Shown here in pieces: positions 53,232-62,903 of a stretch of DNA of 64,000 nucleotides. Location of the stretch: positions 3,038,001 to 3,102,000 of the forward strand of contig NZ_CP011339.1 in assembly GCF_001264245.1 (NCBI RefSeq), given 5' to 3'. The notes under the pieces were generated by a model. It was not told the origin of the DNA, ran no database searches, and saw only the letters and a program-made list of their open reading frames with translations. Position numbers and translations under genes: made by a program. Position 1 is the first letter of the stretch. Each line of letters begins with the position of its first letter. Source of the DNA: Microcystis panniformis FACHB-1757. Its GTDB lineage: Bacteria > Cyanobacteriota > Cyanobacteriia > Cyanobacteriales > Microcystaceae.

Positions 53232-53936
53232 TTATCTACCTAAAACTTCCAAGACCACTGGGGCAACTCCCGACTGGAAGACACCGATAATCGCTGCCGC
53301 ACCTCTGGAGAGGTCGATGACGCGACCACCGCTAAACGGACCGCGATCATTAATTCGCACCACCACCGAGCGCCCATTACGCAGATTAGTTACCCTAACC
53401 CTAGTGCCGAAAGGCAGATAGCGATGAGCGGCAGTTAAACCACCAGAGTTAAAAGTCTCACCACTAGCGGTGCGACGACCGTGGAAACCAGGACCATACC
53501 AGGAGGCCATTCCCTTTTTACGGGGGCGACTGCTGGTTTTTACCGCTGGGCTTGTTTTCGGCTTCTCTGCTGGTGTCACTGAGGTGGGTTGTGATTGGGG
53601 TTGTACCGTCGGGGGAATGGCCTCTTGGGTCTGGGGTGTAACGCTTGCAGGGACGGTATTTTCTTTGTCCACTAGGGACTCCAAAGTTTTTAGAATTTCG
53701 TTAGCATTATCTTGAACAGAACGTGATAGTTTAATATCTGAATCAGTTGTTCGACTATTAGAAAAAGCGGACAGAACGGTTTGAGTGGTTGACTCGATAA
53801 CAGTTTGACGATCTACGCTAATATCCGTCAGGCTGTTGCTGTGTCCTGCTGTCTGGGAACAAATTATCGAGGCTGTAGTCCCCACTACGGTAAGGGCAGT
53901 TACAGCTTGTAGTTTGTTGATCAGTTGTTTATTCAT
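53232..53936 (-). CDS. RlpA-like septal ring lytic transglycosylase family protein
   Basis: N-terminal signal-like segment (LQAVTALTVVGTTASIICSQ), a low-complexity Thr/Pro/Gln linker (about residues 90-140), and a C-terminal double-psi beta-barrel: KGMASWYGPGFHGRRTASGE, LTAAHRYLPFGTRVRVTNLR, VVVRINDRGPFSGGRVIDLS. The catalytic-type Asp and the GRRTASGE motif of RlpA are present; no SPOR domain. 234 aa. Expected to act on peptidoglycan in the periplasm. No clear lipobox. Confidence 0.88.
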   Translation of the reverse strand: MNKQLINKLQAVTALTVVGTTASIICSQTAGHSNSLTDISVDRQTVIESTTQTVLSAFSNSRTTDSDIKLSRSVQDNANEILKTLESLVDKENTVPASVTPQTQEAIPPTVQPQSQPTSVTPAEKPKTSPAVKTSSRPRKKGMASWYGPGFHGRRTASGETFNSGGLTAAHRYLPFGTRVRVTNLRNGRSVVVRINDRGPFSGGRVIDLSRGAAAIIGVFQSGVAPVVLEVLGR

Positions 53937-54118
53937 AGACTTTCTTATTGCTCGTTAGCAAGTTCCCAATGCAAAGCTGAAGGAATTTGCTAACATTCCT
54001 TTTTGCTTGCAAAGCTAACTTGGTTGCGTTCTGTTCAACCGTATCACGGAAAATCGGTTGGTCATTACGAGAATTTATATCGTTATCGGGCAAGAGAATC
54101 AAAAATTTAAATAAAGGG

Positions 54119-54147
54119 TTGACTTGCGCTAAAAACCAAGTTAAGAT
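54119..54147 (+). promoter_or_regulatory. Sigma70-type promoter candidate with no downstream ORF
   Basis: TTGACT and TAAGAT separated by exactly 17 bp. No open reading frame begins within 300 bp downstream, so it may drive an unannotated small RNA or be fortuitous. Confidence 0.4.
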
Positions 54148-54759
54148 GGGAAGTTTTTAATTTTTTGTCTCCTAGAGGGGGGCAAGATTAGGAAAACTTG
54201 GGGAATTAGTGAAATTTCGAGAGGTAATAACGCTAGTATTGACAAGGCTTTCAGGGATTATCAGCCTCCCTCGATTTCCCTCTATAAATGCAGATAATGA
54301 TTAATAAAACTGTTGTCTTCGCTACAAAAAACCAGATTTTTAATATTAATGTTAAATCGGACTAAGGATCAGAGATTAAAAATTATAATATGGGCTTGAC
54401 AAGCAACTAAAAATAAGCTGTTATTAGCCAAACTTAACTATAGAATCAGAAATGCTGATACAGGCTAATACTAAATCCTGTTTAAAAGGGATAGGGAAGT
54501 GGGGAAGTGGGGAGTGGGAAGTGGGGAAGTGGGGAAGTGGGGAAGTGGGGGATTGGGGAAGTGGGGGATTGGGGAAGTGGGGGATTGGGGAAGTGGGGGA
54601 TTGGGGAGTATTTTGCTGTGAACAGTGAACTGAAAACCCGCATCTGAATCACTGAATACTGGATACTGAAGACCGACTCCTAACCCCACGAAAAGCTTTT
54701 TCGGCAAACTCTATCTAATTGTGTGTTGGGTTTCCTTAGGTCAATCCAGTTAGAAAATT

Positions 54760-54870
54760 AATCGCAGTAACGCACCAATTTAATGACAAAGTTGGTGCGT
54801 GGGGTGCGGATTGTTAATTTTGGTTTTTCATCAAAATTAGTAACCGCCTAACGCACCCTACAAGATTAGG
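54760..54870. repeat. Repeat family F, copy 1
   Basis: ACGCACCAATTTAATGACAA through GTGGGGTGCGGATTGTTAAT and ACGCACCCTACAAGATTAG, repeated at 55680-55785 with minor differences. ACGCACC / GGTGCGT ends make it self-complementary. Confidence 0.7.
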
Positions 54871-54895
54871 CGATCGCAAAATGATGCGATCGCAC

Positions 54896-55228
54896 TCAAC
54901 CTAATATCAACAGACTTTCTGTTTCACTATCAAAAAATTCAACAATAATTAAAAAATAACCTCTTAAAATTTCGATAATTTTTGAAGTGGGACTATTACC
55001 AATACGAAGATAGATAAATTTTGGTGGATGACCATATAATAGACTGCGCTGATGAAAATCGGCATCTTTAGAGACAATTATAAAATCGTTGAATTTGGCA
55101 AATTCCCAGATAAGTGCATCATCAGTATTGATCAGTCCTAAAGTCTTGACGTGCTGAGAATCAGCATATAAATCAATTATTTTATCAATAATCCGATCTG
55201 ACAAATTTTCATCTAATAACAGTTTCAT
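54896..55228 (-). CDS. DUF5615 PIN-like protein, probable toxin
   Basis: 110 aa. N-terminus MKLLLDENLSDRIIDKIIDL with the DEN acidic motif, IWEFAKFNDFIIVSKDADFH (second acidic cluster) and a hydrophobic C-terminus, as in the PIN-like DUF5615 family. The start overlaps the stop of the DUF433 gene by 4 bp (ATGA), the usual arrangement of a toxin following its antitoxin. RNase activity is family-level inference. Confidence 0.85.
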   Translation of the reverse strand: MKLLLDENLSDRIIDKIIDLYADSQHVKTLGLINTDDALIWEFAKFNDFIIVSKDADFHQRSLLYGHPPKFIYLRIGNSPTSKIIEILRGYFLIIVEFFDSETESLLILG

Positions 55229-55449
55229 AAAGAGGTGATAAATAATTTTTTCTCTCGATCAGCAGCAAAAGCCAAACAAGCTTTGATATCCTCGGAAGTT
55301 AATTCTGAAAAATCCTCAAGAATTTCTGCTTCTGTCATTCCTGCTGCTAAATATTCTAGAATATCGTACACAGTTATACGCATTCCTCGAATGCAGGGTT
55401 TTCCGCTTCGTTTTCCTGGTTCAATGGTAATAATGTTTTGGTAACTCAT
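55225..55449 (-). CDS. DUF433 protein, probable antitoxin
   Basis: 74 aa. Family signature: ITIEPGKRSGKPCIRGMRIT, VYDILEYLAAGMTEAEILED, FSELTSEDIKACLAFAADRE. DUF433 proteins are small HTH-containing partners of DUF5615 toxins. The antitoxin gene comes first in the operon. Confidence 0.88.
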   Translation of the reverse strand: MSYQNIITIEPGKRSGKPCIRGMRITVYDILEYLAAGMTEAEILEDFSELTSEDIKACLAFAADREKKLFITSL

Positions 55450-55546
55450 AATGCTTTAATTATTTGGACTTTCCCAATTATATCTTATTTGATGACAGAG
55501 ATCGCACTCCACCCCACCGACAAGAACGATCACCCTTCAACTTCGT

Positions 55547-55650
55547 AAGTACCTAGGCAAAATTAATTACACATATCTAACCCCCCCTTTGCCTCTTGCC
55601 TCTTGCCTTTTGCATTTCTTCACCAGGAAATTTATTTTGCACGACTACTT
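55547..55650. repeat. MITE family C, copy 3 (104 bp)
   Basis: Almost identical to 26018-26121 over its full length. No clear target duplication. Confidence 0.82.
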
Positions 55651-55679
55651 ACCACTCTTAGGGTGTAAAGTGCGAAAGC

Positions 55680-55785
55680 ATAATGCACCAATTTAATAAT
55701 AAATTTGCTGCGTGGGGTGCGGATTGTTAATTTGAGTTTTTTAACAGAATTAGTAGCCGCAAACACGCACCCTACAAAATTAGCA
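55680..55785. repeat. Repeat family F, copy 2
   Basis: Matches 54760-54870. Its edge is at the 3' end of the DUF1257 remnant, whose C-terminus is shorter than usual there. Confidence 0.68.
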
Positions 55786-55787
55786 GA

Positions 55788-56118
55788 TTAGAGATTGCGC
55801 TTATTTAAACCTCTCTCTTTAATTTCTTTAAGGGTTTTATTAACAGCATATTTTGCATTGATACTCTTAATCAATTCAGTTTGATCATGTTTTTTAGCAA
55901 CTCCCGATAAATCAGCAATTAAGTCAAAACTTCCGTCGGTATTAAGATTCCAACCTAGATCATAATCTCCCTCTAGCACAGCAACAATATCTGCTCTAAC
56001 TCTTTGACCGTTAAAACCACGAACATCTGCTTCACGTTTAACTATTATTCCTAAATCCTGCAAAGATTTTACTAAAATTTCAGGATCAGTTATTTTAGTT
56101 GTTAAAGTAGAAAAATAA
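55788..56118 (-). pseudogene. DUF1257 (Ycf35-like) protein, 5' and 3' ends lost
   Basis: Homologous reading runs from YFSTLTTKITDPEILVKSLQ through RADIVAVLEGDYDLGWNLN, SFDLIADLSGVAKKHDQTEL and SINAKYAVNKTLKEIKERGL. Members start MSHFSTL; here the first three codons, including ATG, are replaced by GGCGGT sequence. A TTG at 56063 would give a shortened 91-aa product. Upstream, CTTTTGTTCTGACTATC occurs twice in tandem (about 56132-56171). Likely inactive. Confidence 0.72.
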
Positions 56119-56171
56119 CCGCCAGTGCTTCTTTTGTTCTGACTATCCCACTCTCTTTTGTTCTGACTATC

Positions 56172-57146
56172 TTAATCGGGATTTCTCCAATCTCTGAAAT
56201 TACTATAGTAAAGAAATTCTTGAAAACCTTCTTTGATTTTAGCATCTACATCCGTTCTAGCTAATATGGTTTCGATAATTGCTCCTATTTCCGAGTCATT
56301 TGTTATTCTACCTAATGCCGTCAAAAATCCAATAATTTCCCCTTCAGCCTTATTAGCTAGTTGTTGAATAATGGGTAAAGTTTGAGGATTATCTCGCCAA
56401 TGGGTTACTAAAGCTACAATTGCTTCTGATTCACCCTTATTAGCTTGTTGTTGAATAATGGGTAAAGTTTGAGGATTATCTCGCCAATGGTTTGCTAAAG
56501 CTTGAATTGCTTTTGATTGACCCTTGTTAGCTTGTTGTTGAATAATGGGTAAAGTTTGCGGATTATCTCGCCAATGGGTTACTAAAGCTTTAATTGCTTC
56601 TGATTTACCCTTATGAGCTTGTTGTTGAATAATGGGTAAAGTTTCAGGATCATCTCGCCAATGGTTTGCTAAAGCTTCAATTGCTTCTGATTCACCCTTA
56701 TTAGCTAGTTGTTGAATAATGGGTAAAGTTTGAGGATTATCTCGCCAATAATTGGCTAAAACTTCAATTGCTTTCCATTGACTTTTATTCGCTTGTTGTT
56801 GAATAATGGGTAAAGTTTGATGGTGATCTCGCCAATGAATTACTAAAGCTTCAATTGCTTCTGATTCACCCTTATTAGCTAGTTGTTGAATAATGGGTAA
56901 AGTTTGCGGATTATCTCGCCAATAATTGGCTAAAGCTTGACCTGCTATACCTGCCGCTGATTCACCTTGTCTAGCAACTTCCTGTAGATAAACTAACGCC
57001 TCAGAATGAATTTTAGCAATTCTAGATAATTGATTAACAGCTTTTCTTTCGCAATTCCGGTAATTTTGCTCAACTGCTATGGCTTGAAGAACACTCCATC
57101 CTGTCCGATCATTTTGCCAGATATTTCCGATTTTAGCAATTATTAT
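56172..57146 (-). pseudogene. HEAT-like repeat tail of the NACHT protein, beyond an in-frame stop
   Basis: About 324 codons in the same frame as the NACHT gene, directly after its TAA. The first part reads IGNIWQNDRTGWSVLQAIAV, then seven tandem 29-residue units (56328-56936, 87 bp each) with consensus HWRDNPQTLPIIQQQANKG followed by xSEAIxAL, and a closing segment ending YYSNFRDWRNPD. There is no credible start codon after the stop, so it can be made only by readthrough or not at all. Confidence 0.8.
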
Positions 57147-59351
57147 TTACTTAAAATAATTACCAGCATACCTATAAGACGTTAAGGATTGAAGACTATC
57201 TAACAATCGCTGACTTAGTTCAACATAAATAGACTGGTTTCGCAATTCTCCATAACAATCTGCTGCCAAAAAAAGATGAGAAATTTTTTTATATGTTTCC
57301 TCCATATCAAGGAGATAGTTAATTAATTCTTCAGCAACTTCTTTGGGAAATTCTGCACTTAGCATCCCCATCAATAAACATAAAACTTCTTTCCAAACAG
57401 GATCTGAATAATGTTCTCCAAATACTTTGGTTTTCAATTCCTCAAGAGTAATTCCGTCTGGGAATCCTCGGTTTTTAAATCTTTCATAAAACTCGCAAGC
57501 ACAAAAGTATTCTAAAAAAGTTCGATGAACAAAAGCAAAAGCATTGCCACCTAAAGAACAAAGAATAAAATTACGATAGCGCAGTTGTTTGATAATTAAA
57601 TCAGTCAGATCACTAGCATCTCGTTTGTTAATTCCCGTTCCTTCAAGATATTGAGTCAAAATATTTTCTAATTCTTCCTTATAGATTAAATTAGCATCTA
57701 ACCCTTTTTCTCCTGCTTGCATGGCACTTGCGACTAAACGCAGAATGTCCCTTTTATCTCGTAGATCAATATTATAAAGATATTTTTTCAGTTCAGGATC
57801 AATTAATCCTTCCTTGGTTTCAAAATCCCATTGATGTAATAACACCTCTGACGCTTTTTCATAAAGTTTTGAGCGATCTCTTGGTAATTCTTGAGTTCGA
57901 TTTAGAATAGCCATCATCGTTAATAATAAAGGATTTCCTGCTAATTCTCGAATCGCTTTTGACTCCTTAATTGCCTTTTGTAAACGTTCTTGTTTTTGGG
58001 TTTTATCATCTCGATTTTCAAAAGCTAAATCATGCCAACGTTTGATAAAATCTTCAATCTGATCTTTATCTAAATCTTGGATCATAAAATGTTCAAAACC
58101 AGCATGATTTAATTCTTCTGCTTTATATCCTAACCAGCGAGAAGTGACAATAATCTGCACTTGAGGATATTGAATACTAAAACGTTTGATATCCGTGACA
58201 ATTTCTTGTCTTAATTGAGGATTAAAAACTTCATCTAAACCATCAAAAAGCACAAGAGCCTGACCTTTTTTAAGCTTATCATCTAAAGCAAGTTGATTGA
58301 GATGACAAATCAGATTACCTTGATGGAAAAATTCTAGAATATTCTTACACTTTTTTTCATCCTTATCTCTGGCATAAATACGCAATTCTATCAAAAGAGG
58401 AAGGGGAAGCAAAACACGCTGACTGAGTTCTTTTTCAGCCCAATTTAAAGCTAAATACTGTAATAAACTCGATTTTCCCGCACCCGGATCACCTAAAATT
58501 ACAGTTCTTGGGTATTCAGAAGAATTGACGATATTCAAAACAGGATCTAATTTTTCATTGACATATTCTTGCCGTTTTCGTTGTAGTTCTGCTTGAGTAA
58601 TTTCTCCCCTATCTACAAGTTCCTGCAGCACTTCTTTAGGTAATTCATAAAGTTGAGGAATAAACTGTTTGCATCGTCTCACATTTTGCGGCACAAACAT
58701 TCGCCAGAGTTTGATTTGCTCATAAGTCGTTGTGTCTAAAAATTCTAATTTAAGATGGCCATATTCCTTTTTTAAGCCTTCGGCATAGTCATCTAAATTG
58801 TAATCTGTTTTAACTCCTGCTATTTCTTGAATATTTTGGCTATCTTTATTCTGTAACTTAACTAAAAAAACGGCTCTTAGCTTTTCAGAATTTTGAATAA
58901 TTTCCTGAGTTTTTCTCAAATAAAATTTACCGAGTTTTTCCCAGTTAAATTTAGCAGGTAACGGCGATAAATTGAGTCTTTGCCAAGATTGAGCTAACGT
59001 CAAAGTATCAAGAATTTGACAATCAATATCAAAAGCATCCCCTAAAATAGGTTTAACTTGGTCATCTTTAATAAAAGTCTTGAGAGGTTTTTCAAAGTTT
59101 TTAATTTGATCATCTTCCAGATCGGCCATTTCTAACTGTTGCTGAAAGAGTTCTAAAAACTCCTTCATTGCTTTGCCATAAGCTTCTTTTTGAACATCTT
59201 TTTCGGGTAAGTGTAACACTTTACCTAGACTATTTTTAAAAAATTCCTTTCCGTAATCTTTTGCACCCTCTATTGCCAACTCTTGCATTACTGAACGAAC
59301 AAGCGAACCTGCGGCTTGAGTAACCCCCCAGACAATTAACGGGTCAACCAT
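57147..59351 (-). CDS. NACHT-domain STAND ATPase
   Basis: 734-aa NTPase of the NLR-like NACHT class, many of which are anti-phage defence proteins. N-terminal helical region of about 280 residues with no known effector recognised; Walker A GDPGAGKS at 287-294; Walker B LVLFDGLDEV at 366-375; sensor/arginine region VQIIVTSRWLG; winged-helix region with LAGNPLLLTMMAILNRTQEL and FVHRTFLEYFCACEF. The repeat tail that would normally sense a ligand is in frame after a single TAA at 57147-57149. Defence function is an inference from family; a protein made as it stands lacks the sensor part. Confidence 0.85.
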   Translation of the reverse strand: MVDPLIVWGVTQAAGSLVRSVMQELAIEGAKDYGKEFFKNSLGKVLHLPEKDVQKEAYGKAMKEFLELFQQQLEMADLEDDQIKNFEKPLKTFIKDDQVKPILGDAFDIDCQILDTLTLAQSWQRLNLSPLPAKFNWEKLGKFYLRKTQEIIQNSEKLRAVFLVKLQNKDSQNIQEIAGVKTDYNLDDYAEGLKKEYGHLKLEFLDTTTYEQIKLWRMFVPQNVRRCKQFIPQLYELPKEVLQELVDRGEITQAELQRKRQEYVNEKLDPVLNIVNSSEYPRTVILGDPGAGKSSLLQYLALNWAEKELSQRVLLPLPLLIELRIYARDKDEKKCKNILEFFHQGNLICHLNQLALDDKLKKGQALVLFDGLDEVFNPQLRQEIVTDIKRFSIQYPQVQIIVTSRWLGYKAEELNHAGFEHFMIQDLDKDQIEDFIKRWHDLAFENRDDKTQKQERLQKAIKESKAIRELAGNPLLLTMMAILNRTQELPRDRSKLYEKASEVLLHQWDFETKEGLIDPELKKYLYNIDLRDKRDILRLVASAMQAGEKGLDANLIYKEELENILTQYLEGTGINKRDASDLTDLIIKQLRYRNFILCSLGGNAFAFVHRTFLEYFCACEFYERFKNRGFPDGITLEELKTKVFGEHYSDPVWKEVLCLLMGMLSAEFPKEVAEELINYLLDMEETYKKISHLFLAADCYGELRNQSIYVELSQRLLDSLQSLTSYRYAGNYFK

Positions 59352-59922
59352 GGCGATAAACTTAAGATTCTGTGGATACTATCTAAGCTTACCAACTTTA
59401 ATCGTTTTTCGCCTATCGTTCCGACAAATGAAGAGAACGATTTAAAATATCCTCAATACCGTAGGGACAAACGGGGGGAAACTCTAATCCCGTCTCTCTA
59501 AAGGCATCGCAACAAGCAACAGCATAGAGTTTAAATAGGCTTTCATCGGTTAAATATCGCTTTAAACTGGGGCTATCGTCCAAATAAAGCCTAATATTAG
59601 CTCTTTCTCCTTGAATAGTTCCCAACCAACCCCTGGATCGCCGTTGAGGTTGATACTCCCACTTTAATAAATGATGCAAAATTAATCTGAGACTAGCGAG
59701 TAAGCGATCGCGATCCCGTTTCGACAAATCCCGCACCTCTTCGACTAAATTCTCAATATCTAACTCGGAAAACCGACCAGAGGCTAATAAATCGGCCATT
59801 TGTTCGGCCCAAAGTCCAAAGTCTTGCTCATCGAAAATTTGGGTCTGAAACCCCGTCGTTCTACGACGGCTTTACTGTTAAATATGAGCATCGTTTACGA
59901 AATATATGCTAAAACGTGAGGT

Positions 59923-61250
59923 ATGGAAAAAGCCTACTCGTTCCGATTTTACCCCACACCCGAACAAGAGTCGCTATTGCGGCGCACATTGGGCTGTGTA
60001 AGATTAGTTTACAACAAAGCTCTCCACGAACGAACACAAGCTTGGTACGAAAAGCAAGAAAGAGTAGGCTACGCTCAAACTTCTTCAATGTTGACCGATT
60101 GGAAAAAGCAAGAAGAATTAGACTTTTTAAACGAAGTTAGCTGTGTACCTTTACAACAAGGGTTAAGACATTTACAAACAGCTTTTACTAATTTCTTTGC
60201 TGGTCGTACTAAGTATCCTAACTTTAAGAAAAAACATCAGGGAGGAAGTGCCGAATTTACCAAATCTGCTTTTAAATTTCAAGACAGACAAATCTATTTA
60301 GCCAAATGCACAGAACCTTTACCTATTCGATGGTCAAGACAAATACCAGACGGATGTGAACCAAGCACAGTAACAGTCAGATTACATCCGTCTGGACGTT
60401 GGCATATTTCAATTAGATTTGATGACCCAACGATTAAGCCTTTACCAGTAACAGATAAAGCCATTGGAATTGACTTAGGAATTAGTAGCCTCGTGATTAC
60501 CAGCGATGGCGACAAAGTGTCTAATCCCAAGCATTTTAAAAAGCATTATCGGAGACTGCGAAAGGCACAAAAAAATCTTTCTAGAAAACAGAAAGGCTCA
60601 AATAATCGAGAAAAAGCAAGAATCAAAGTAGCAAGGATTCACGCTCAAATCACCGATAGTAGAAAAGACCATTTACATAAGCTAACCACTCAATTAGTTC
60701 GTGAAAACCAAACGATTGTGGTTGAGAATTTAGCCGTTAAGAATATGGTCAAAAACCCGAAATTATCTCAGGCAATATCTGATGTAAGCTGGGGATAAAT
60801 TACCCGACAATTAGCCTATAAATGCCGTTGGTACGGCAGAAATTACATCGAAATAGATAGATGGTTTCCTAGCTCTAAAAGATGTAGTAATTGCGGGTAT
60901 ATTGCTGAAAAAATGCCGTTAAATATTCGAGAATGGGACTGTCCAGACTGTGGGACTCACCATGACCGAGATATTAACGCTAGTAAAAATATTTTGGCCG
61001 CAGGGCTTGCGGTGTCAGTCTGTAGAGCGACCATAAGACCAGAACAGAGTAAATCTGTGGCTCTTCTCGACTTTGTGTGATAATTTTTGCTTATGGAATT
61101 GTGAAATGCTTATCGGGCAAGACTTTTAGGGCTATTTTGACGAAGAAACCATCAGTATAGACCTCGTTTCCACACAGAAACCAGAAGAGCCAATCTGTTA
61201 AGGCAGGTGCGAAAAATCCTTCGGGAAAGAAGCAGAAACCCAAATCGTGA
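59923..61250 (+). pseudogene. tnpB: TnpB, disabled by a nonsense codon and by a MITE
   Basis: MEKAYSFRFYPTPEQESLLR, RuvC GIDLGLSSLVITS, VVENLAVKN, then the codon after VSWG is TAA (60796-60798). In the same frame ITRQLAYKCRWYGRNYIEID, CSNCGYIAEKMP, CPDCGTHHDRDINASKNIL follow up to RPEQSKS, where MITE E (61059-61191) sits; past it VKAGAKNPSGKKQKPKS ends the protein. All three RuvC acids and the zinc finger are still recognisable. The 3' part of such genes overlaps the omega-RNA region. Confidence 0.88.
61059..61191. repeat. MITE family E, copy 3 (133 bp)
   Basis: Same ends and length as 14229-14361. Flanked by perfect 7-bp AATCTGT at 61052-61058 and 61192-61198. Removal with one AATCTGT copy restores the tnpB reading KSVKAGAKNP. 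Confidence 0.92.
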
Positions 61251-61439
61251 GGTTTGGGAATCGCCGTCCGTTTTACGGCGGCGAGGATGTCAAAGGATGC
61301 CGTCATCGATTTATCTCCTTCTAAGCTCAATTAACATTATATTGAACCCCTTGCATAATTAATTTTTGATGGTTAAAAAACGGCAAAAATAAGGATTAAA
61401 TGGCATAAACTGTGTAAATAGACCATTTAATTGATTATT

Positions 61440-61573
61440 ATTCCAAATCCGTTTTTAATAGTGTGATTAACTCTCAAGTTATGAATTGTTTCTCCCTTCT
61501 CCCCACACCCCACACCCTACACCCCACACCCTACACCCTACTCTCCTATACCTTTTAAACAGGATTTAGTATT
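61440..61573. repeat. MITE family A, copy 3, with CCCCACA expansion
   Basis: TTCCAAATCCGTTTTTAATA to TTTTAAACAGGATTTAGTAT; the centre carries CCCCACACCCTACACCCC units instead of the unit GCTCCGGC seen in copy 2. Confidence 0.78.
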
Positions 61574-61622
61574 ATTCATTGATAGCCGAGAAACCGGTGT
61601 TTTTTCAAAGATCGCCGAACCA

Positions 61623-62330
61623 TTAACGGGTTTTGCGTCTTCGGATGACATTATTAGAATAACGAGAAGGTTTTGGCCGGGGTTCTTTTCCCCCTCCCAA
61701 TTCGCGACTAACTTGCTGAAAAATATCCCGTCGCAGCACGGGATATTCCCCTATCCACTGGTCGAGTTGGGGAAGATGGACATCAGAAAGCTGATTGATA
61801 TCCCCTAAATCGGGTTCTCGAGACATTAACAAAGCTTCGGCCACCATTCCGGGACGGATCGATTTATGGATGCGTTTGAGGGGAGCGCGAATGATCGCCG
61901 AAAAGCCAGTTTGATCACCGATTTCTAGATTAATACAGCGTTGGCGATTTTCGATAATCTCTAATTCCCCGCGTTTATTGACCCTTTCTTCTTCCCCGAT
62001 TAATTCCTCGGTTACAAAAGCATCGAAAACGCGACCGCGCCAAAACCCCCCGTAGGGAAGACGACGATAGGTATTATTACGAACACTGGCCCAGTAAACC
62101 GGACCCCAGAGCCAATATAAACCGGCGATAATGTCGAATATCAGTTTAATTGTTAAACCACCTGGGCCGAATAAATTACCGATTAACCAAGCTGCGGTGA
62201 GAGCGATGATAGAAATGAATAAACGGCGCAGAAAATCAGACCATTTACCCCAATAGTGAGCGTACTGGGGACCTGTGGCGATAATCGGGACAATTTGCTC
62301 GATCGATTGACGGGTAAGGGGAACCAACAT
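61623..62330 (-). CDS. Conserved cyanobacterial membrane protein
   Basis: 235 aa, family not securely named (homologues are sometimes labelled phosphate ABC transporter permease, for which I see no support). Two membrane helices at about 34-52 (RLFISIIALTAAWLIGNLFG) and 60-80 (IKLIFDIIAGLYWLWGPVYW). The remainder is a soluble beta-rich domain with RRLPYGGFWRGRVFDAFVTE and CINLEIGDQTGFSAIIRAPL, and a basic tail (PRPKPSRYSNNVIRRRKTR). No catalytic motif. Confidence 0.7.
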   Translation of the reverse strand: MLVPLTRQSIEQIVPIIATGPQYAHYWGKWSDFLRRLFISIIALTAAWLIGNLFGPGGLTIKLIFDIIAGLYWLWGPVYWASVRNNTYRRLPYGGFWRGRVFDAFVTEELIGEEERVNKRGELEIIENRQRCINLEIGDQTGFSAIIRAPLKRIHKSIRPGMVAEALLMSREPDLGDINQLSDVHLPQLDQWIGEYPVLRRDIFQQVSRELGGGKEPRPKPSRYSNNVIRRRKTR

Positions 62331-62410
62331 TATCAGTTATCGGTTATTCGTGAACGGGTAGGCTCTAGAAGAGGACGTTTACCTTTCATTTAGGTGCGCT
62401 ATATCAGTTA

Positions 62411-62515
62411 TGACAGCGTTTCTCATAACTAGATGAAGTGTAACCTAATTTGGTATCGACTACCGACTTCCCAAAACGAAAACTTTGTACCTCACCACTA
62501 AGATAAATGCTATAT
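62411..62515. repeat. Repeat family D copy
   Basis: CAGCGTTTCTCATAACTAGA through CTTTGTACCTCACCACTAAG. 62545-62600 next to it is an IS605-end-like hairpin module resembling 16190-16250. Confidence 0.6.
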
Positions 62516-62634
62516 TTTTGGGTAATTGTCTATCTGTTGGTCGCCATTCATCCCATCGCTAAAAGCTCAGGACTTCTGGCGAAATTTCAGCTAAAAGTTA
62601 AATCCCGCAAGAAGTCCAATAAAACAATCTAAGT

Positions 62635-62727
62635 AAGTAGTCATGCAAAATTAATTACCTGCCCGATCGAGCTAAAACCCTTACGGGGCAATGATCGTCA
62701 TGTGTAAATAATTTTGCCTAGGTACTT
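62635..62727. repeat. MITE family C, copy 4 (93 bp)
   Basis: AAGTAGTCATGCAAAATTAA to ATTTTGCCTAGGTACTT. Orientation reversed relative to copy 1, with a unique interior. Confidence 0.75.
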
Positions 62728-62766
62728 AGCTGGTTATAATTAAATTAAAAATGGATTTTAGGTTCG

Positions 62767-62838
62767 ATCCCCCCTGCCCCCCTTGATAAGGGGGGTGCCG
62801 ATAGGCGGGGGGATACCCCTTAATAAGGGGGGCATCTG
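62767..62838. repeat. G/C-run hairpin cluster
   Basis: CCCCCCTTGATAAGGGGGG and CCCCTTAATAAGGGG hairpins in tandem upstream of the Uma2 gene. The last ends in no T run; function unknown. Confidence 0.65.
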
Positions 62839-62903
62839 ATAATTTTTAACGCCTACCTACTTATAATAAAATCAATGCTGTTTTGTTCCCAAAGACTGCC
62901 ACC

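Larger units (their letters stand above)
53937..54895. other. Long intergenic region without a recognised gene
   Basis: 53937-54470 is AT-rich and shows one good promoter-like pair (54119-54147, listed separately). 54472-54610 starts with a MITE A end (ATACTAAATCCTGTTTAAAA) followed by many GGAAGTGGG and GGGGGATTGGG units. 54690-54715 resembles a degraded MITE B end. 54760-54870 is repeat F. Two GCGATCGC-related sites close the region. Confidence 0.6.
59850..61290 (+). mobile_element. IS200/IS605-type (TnpB-only) element, approximate ends
   Basis: Left-end hairpin CCCCGTCGTTCTACGACGG (59852-59870 region), tnpB pseudogene, and right-end hairpin CGCCGTCCGTTTTACGGCG (about 61262-61281) followed by GGATGTCAA. 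No tnpA. Inserted in a DUF29 gene. Confidence 0.72.
59413..61306 (-). pseudogene. DUF29 family protein gene split by a TnpB element
   Basis: The 3' part (from about 59855 to 59413) reads QIFDEQDFGLWAEQMADLLA, FSELDIENLVEEVRDLSKRD and PVCPYGIEDILNRSLHLSER. The 5' end is 1.4 kb away: ATG 61306, MTASFDILAA. DUF29 proteins begin just so, hence the intervening IS605-type element split one gene. Base-exact junctions were not determined. Function of DUF29 unknown. Confidence 0.8.

Noticed and set aside
54471..54707. Proline-rich minus-strand ORF
   Set aside because: Translated GGAAGTGGG microrepeats.
56328..56936. CRISPR-like repeat array
   Set aside because: Units are 87 bp with no spacers and are in frame with the NACHT gene; they encode protein repeats.
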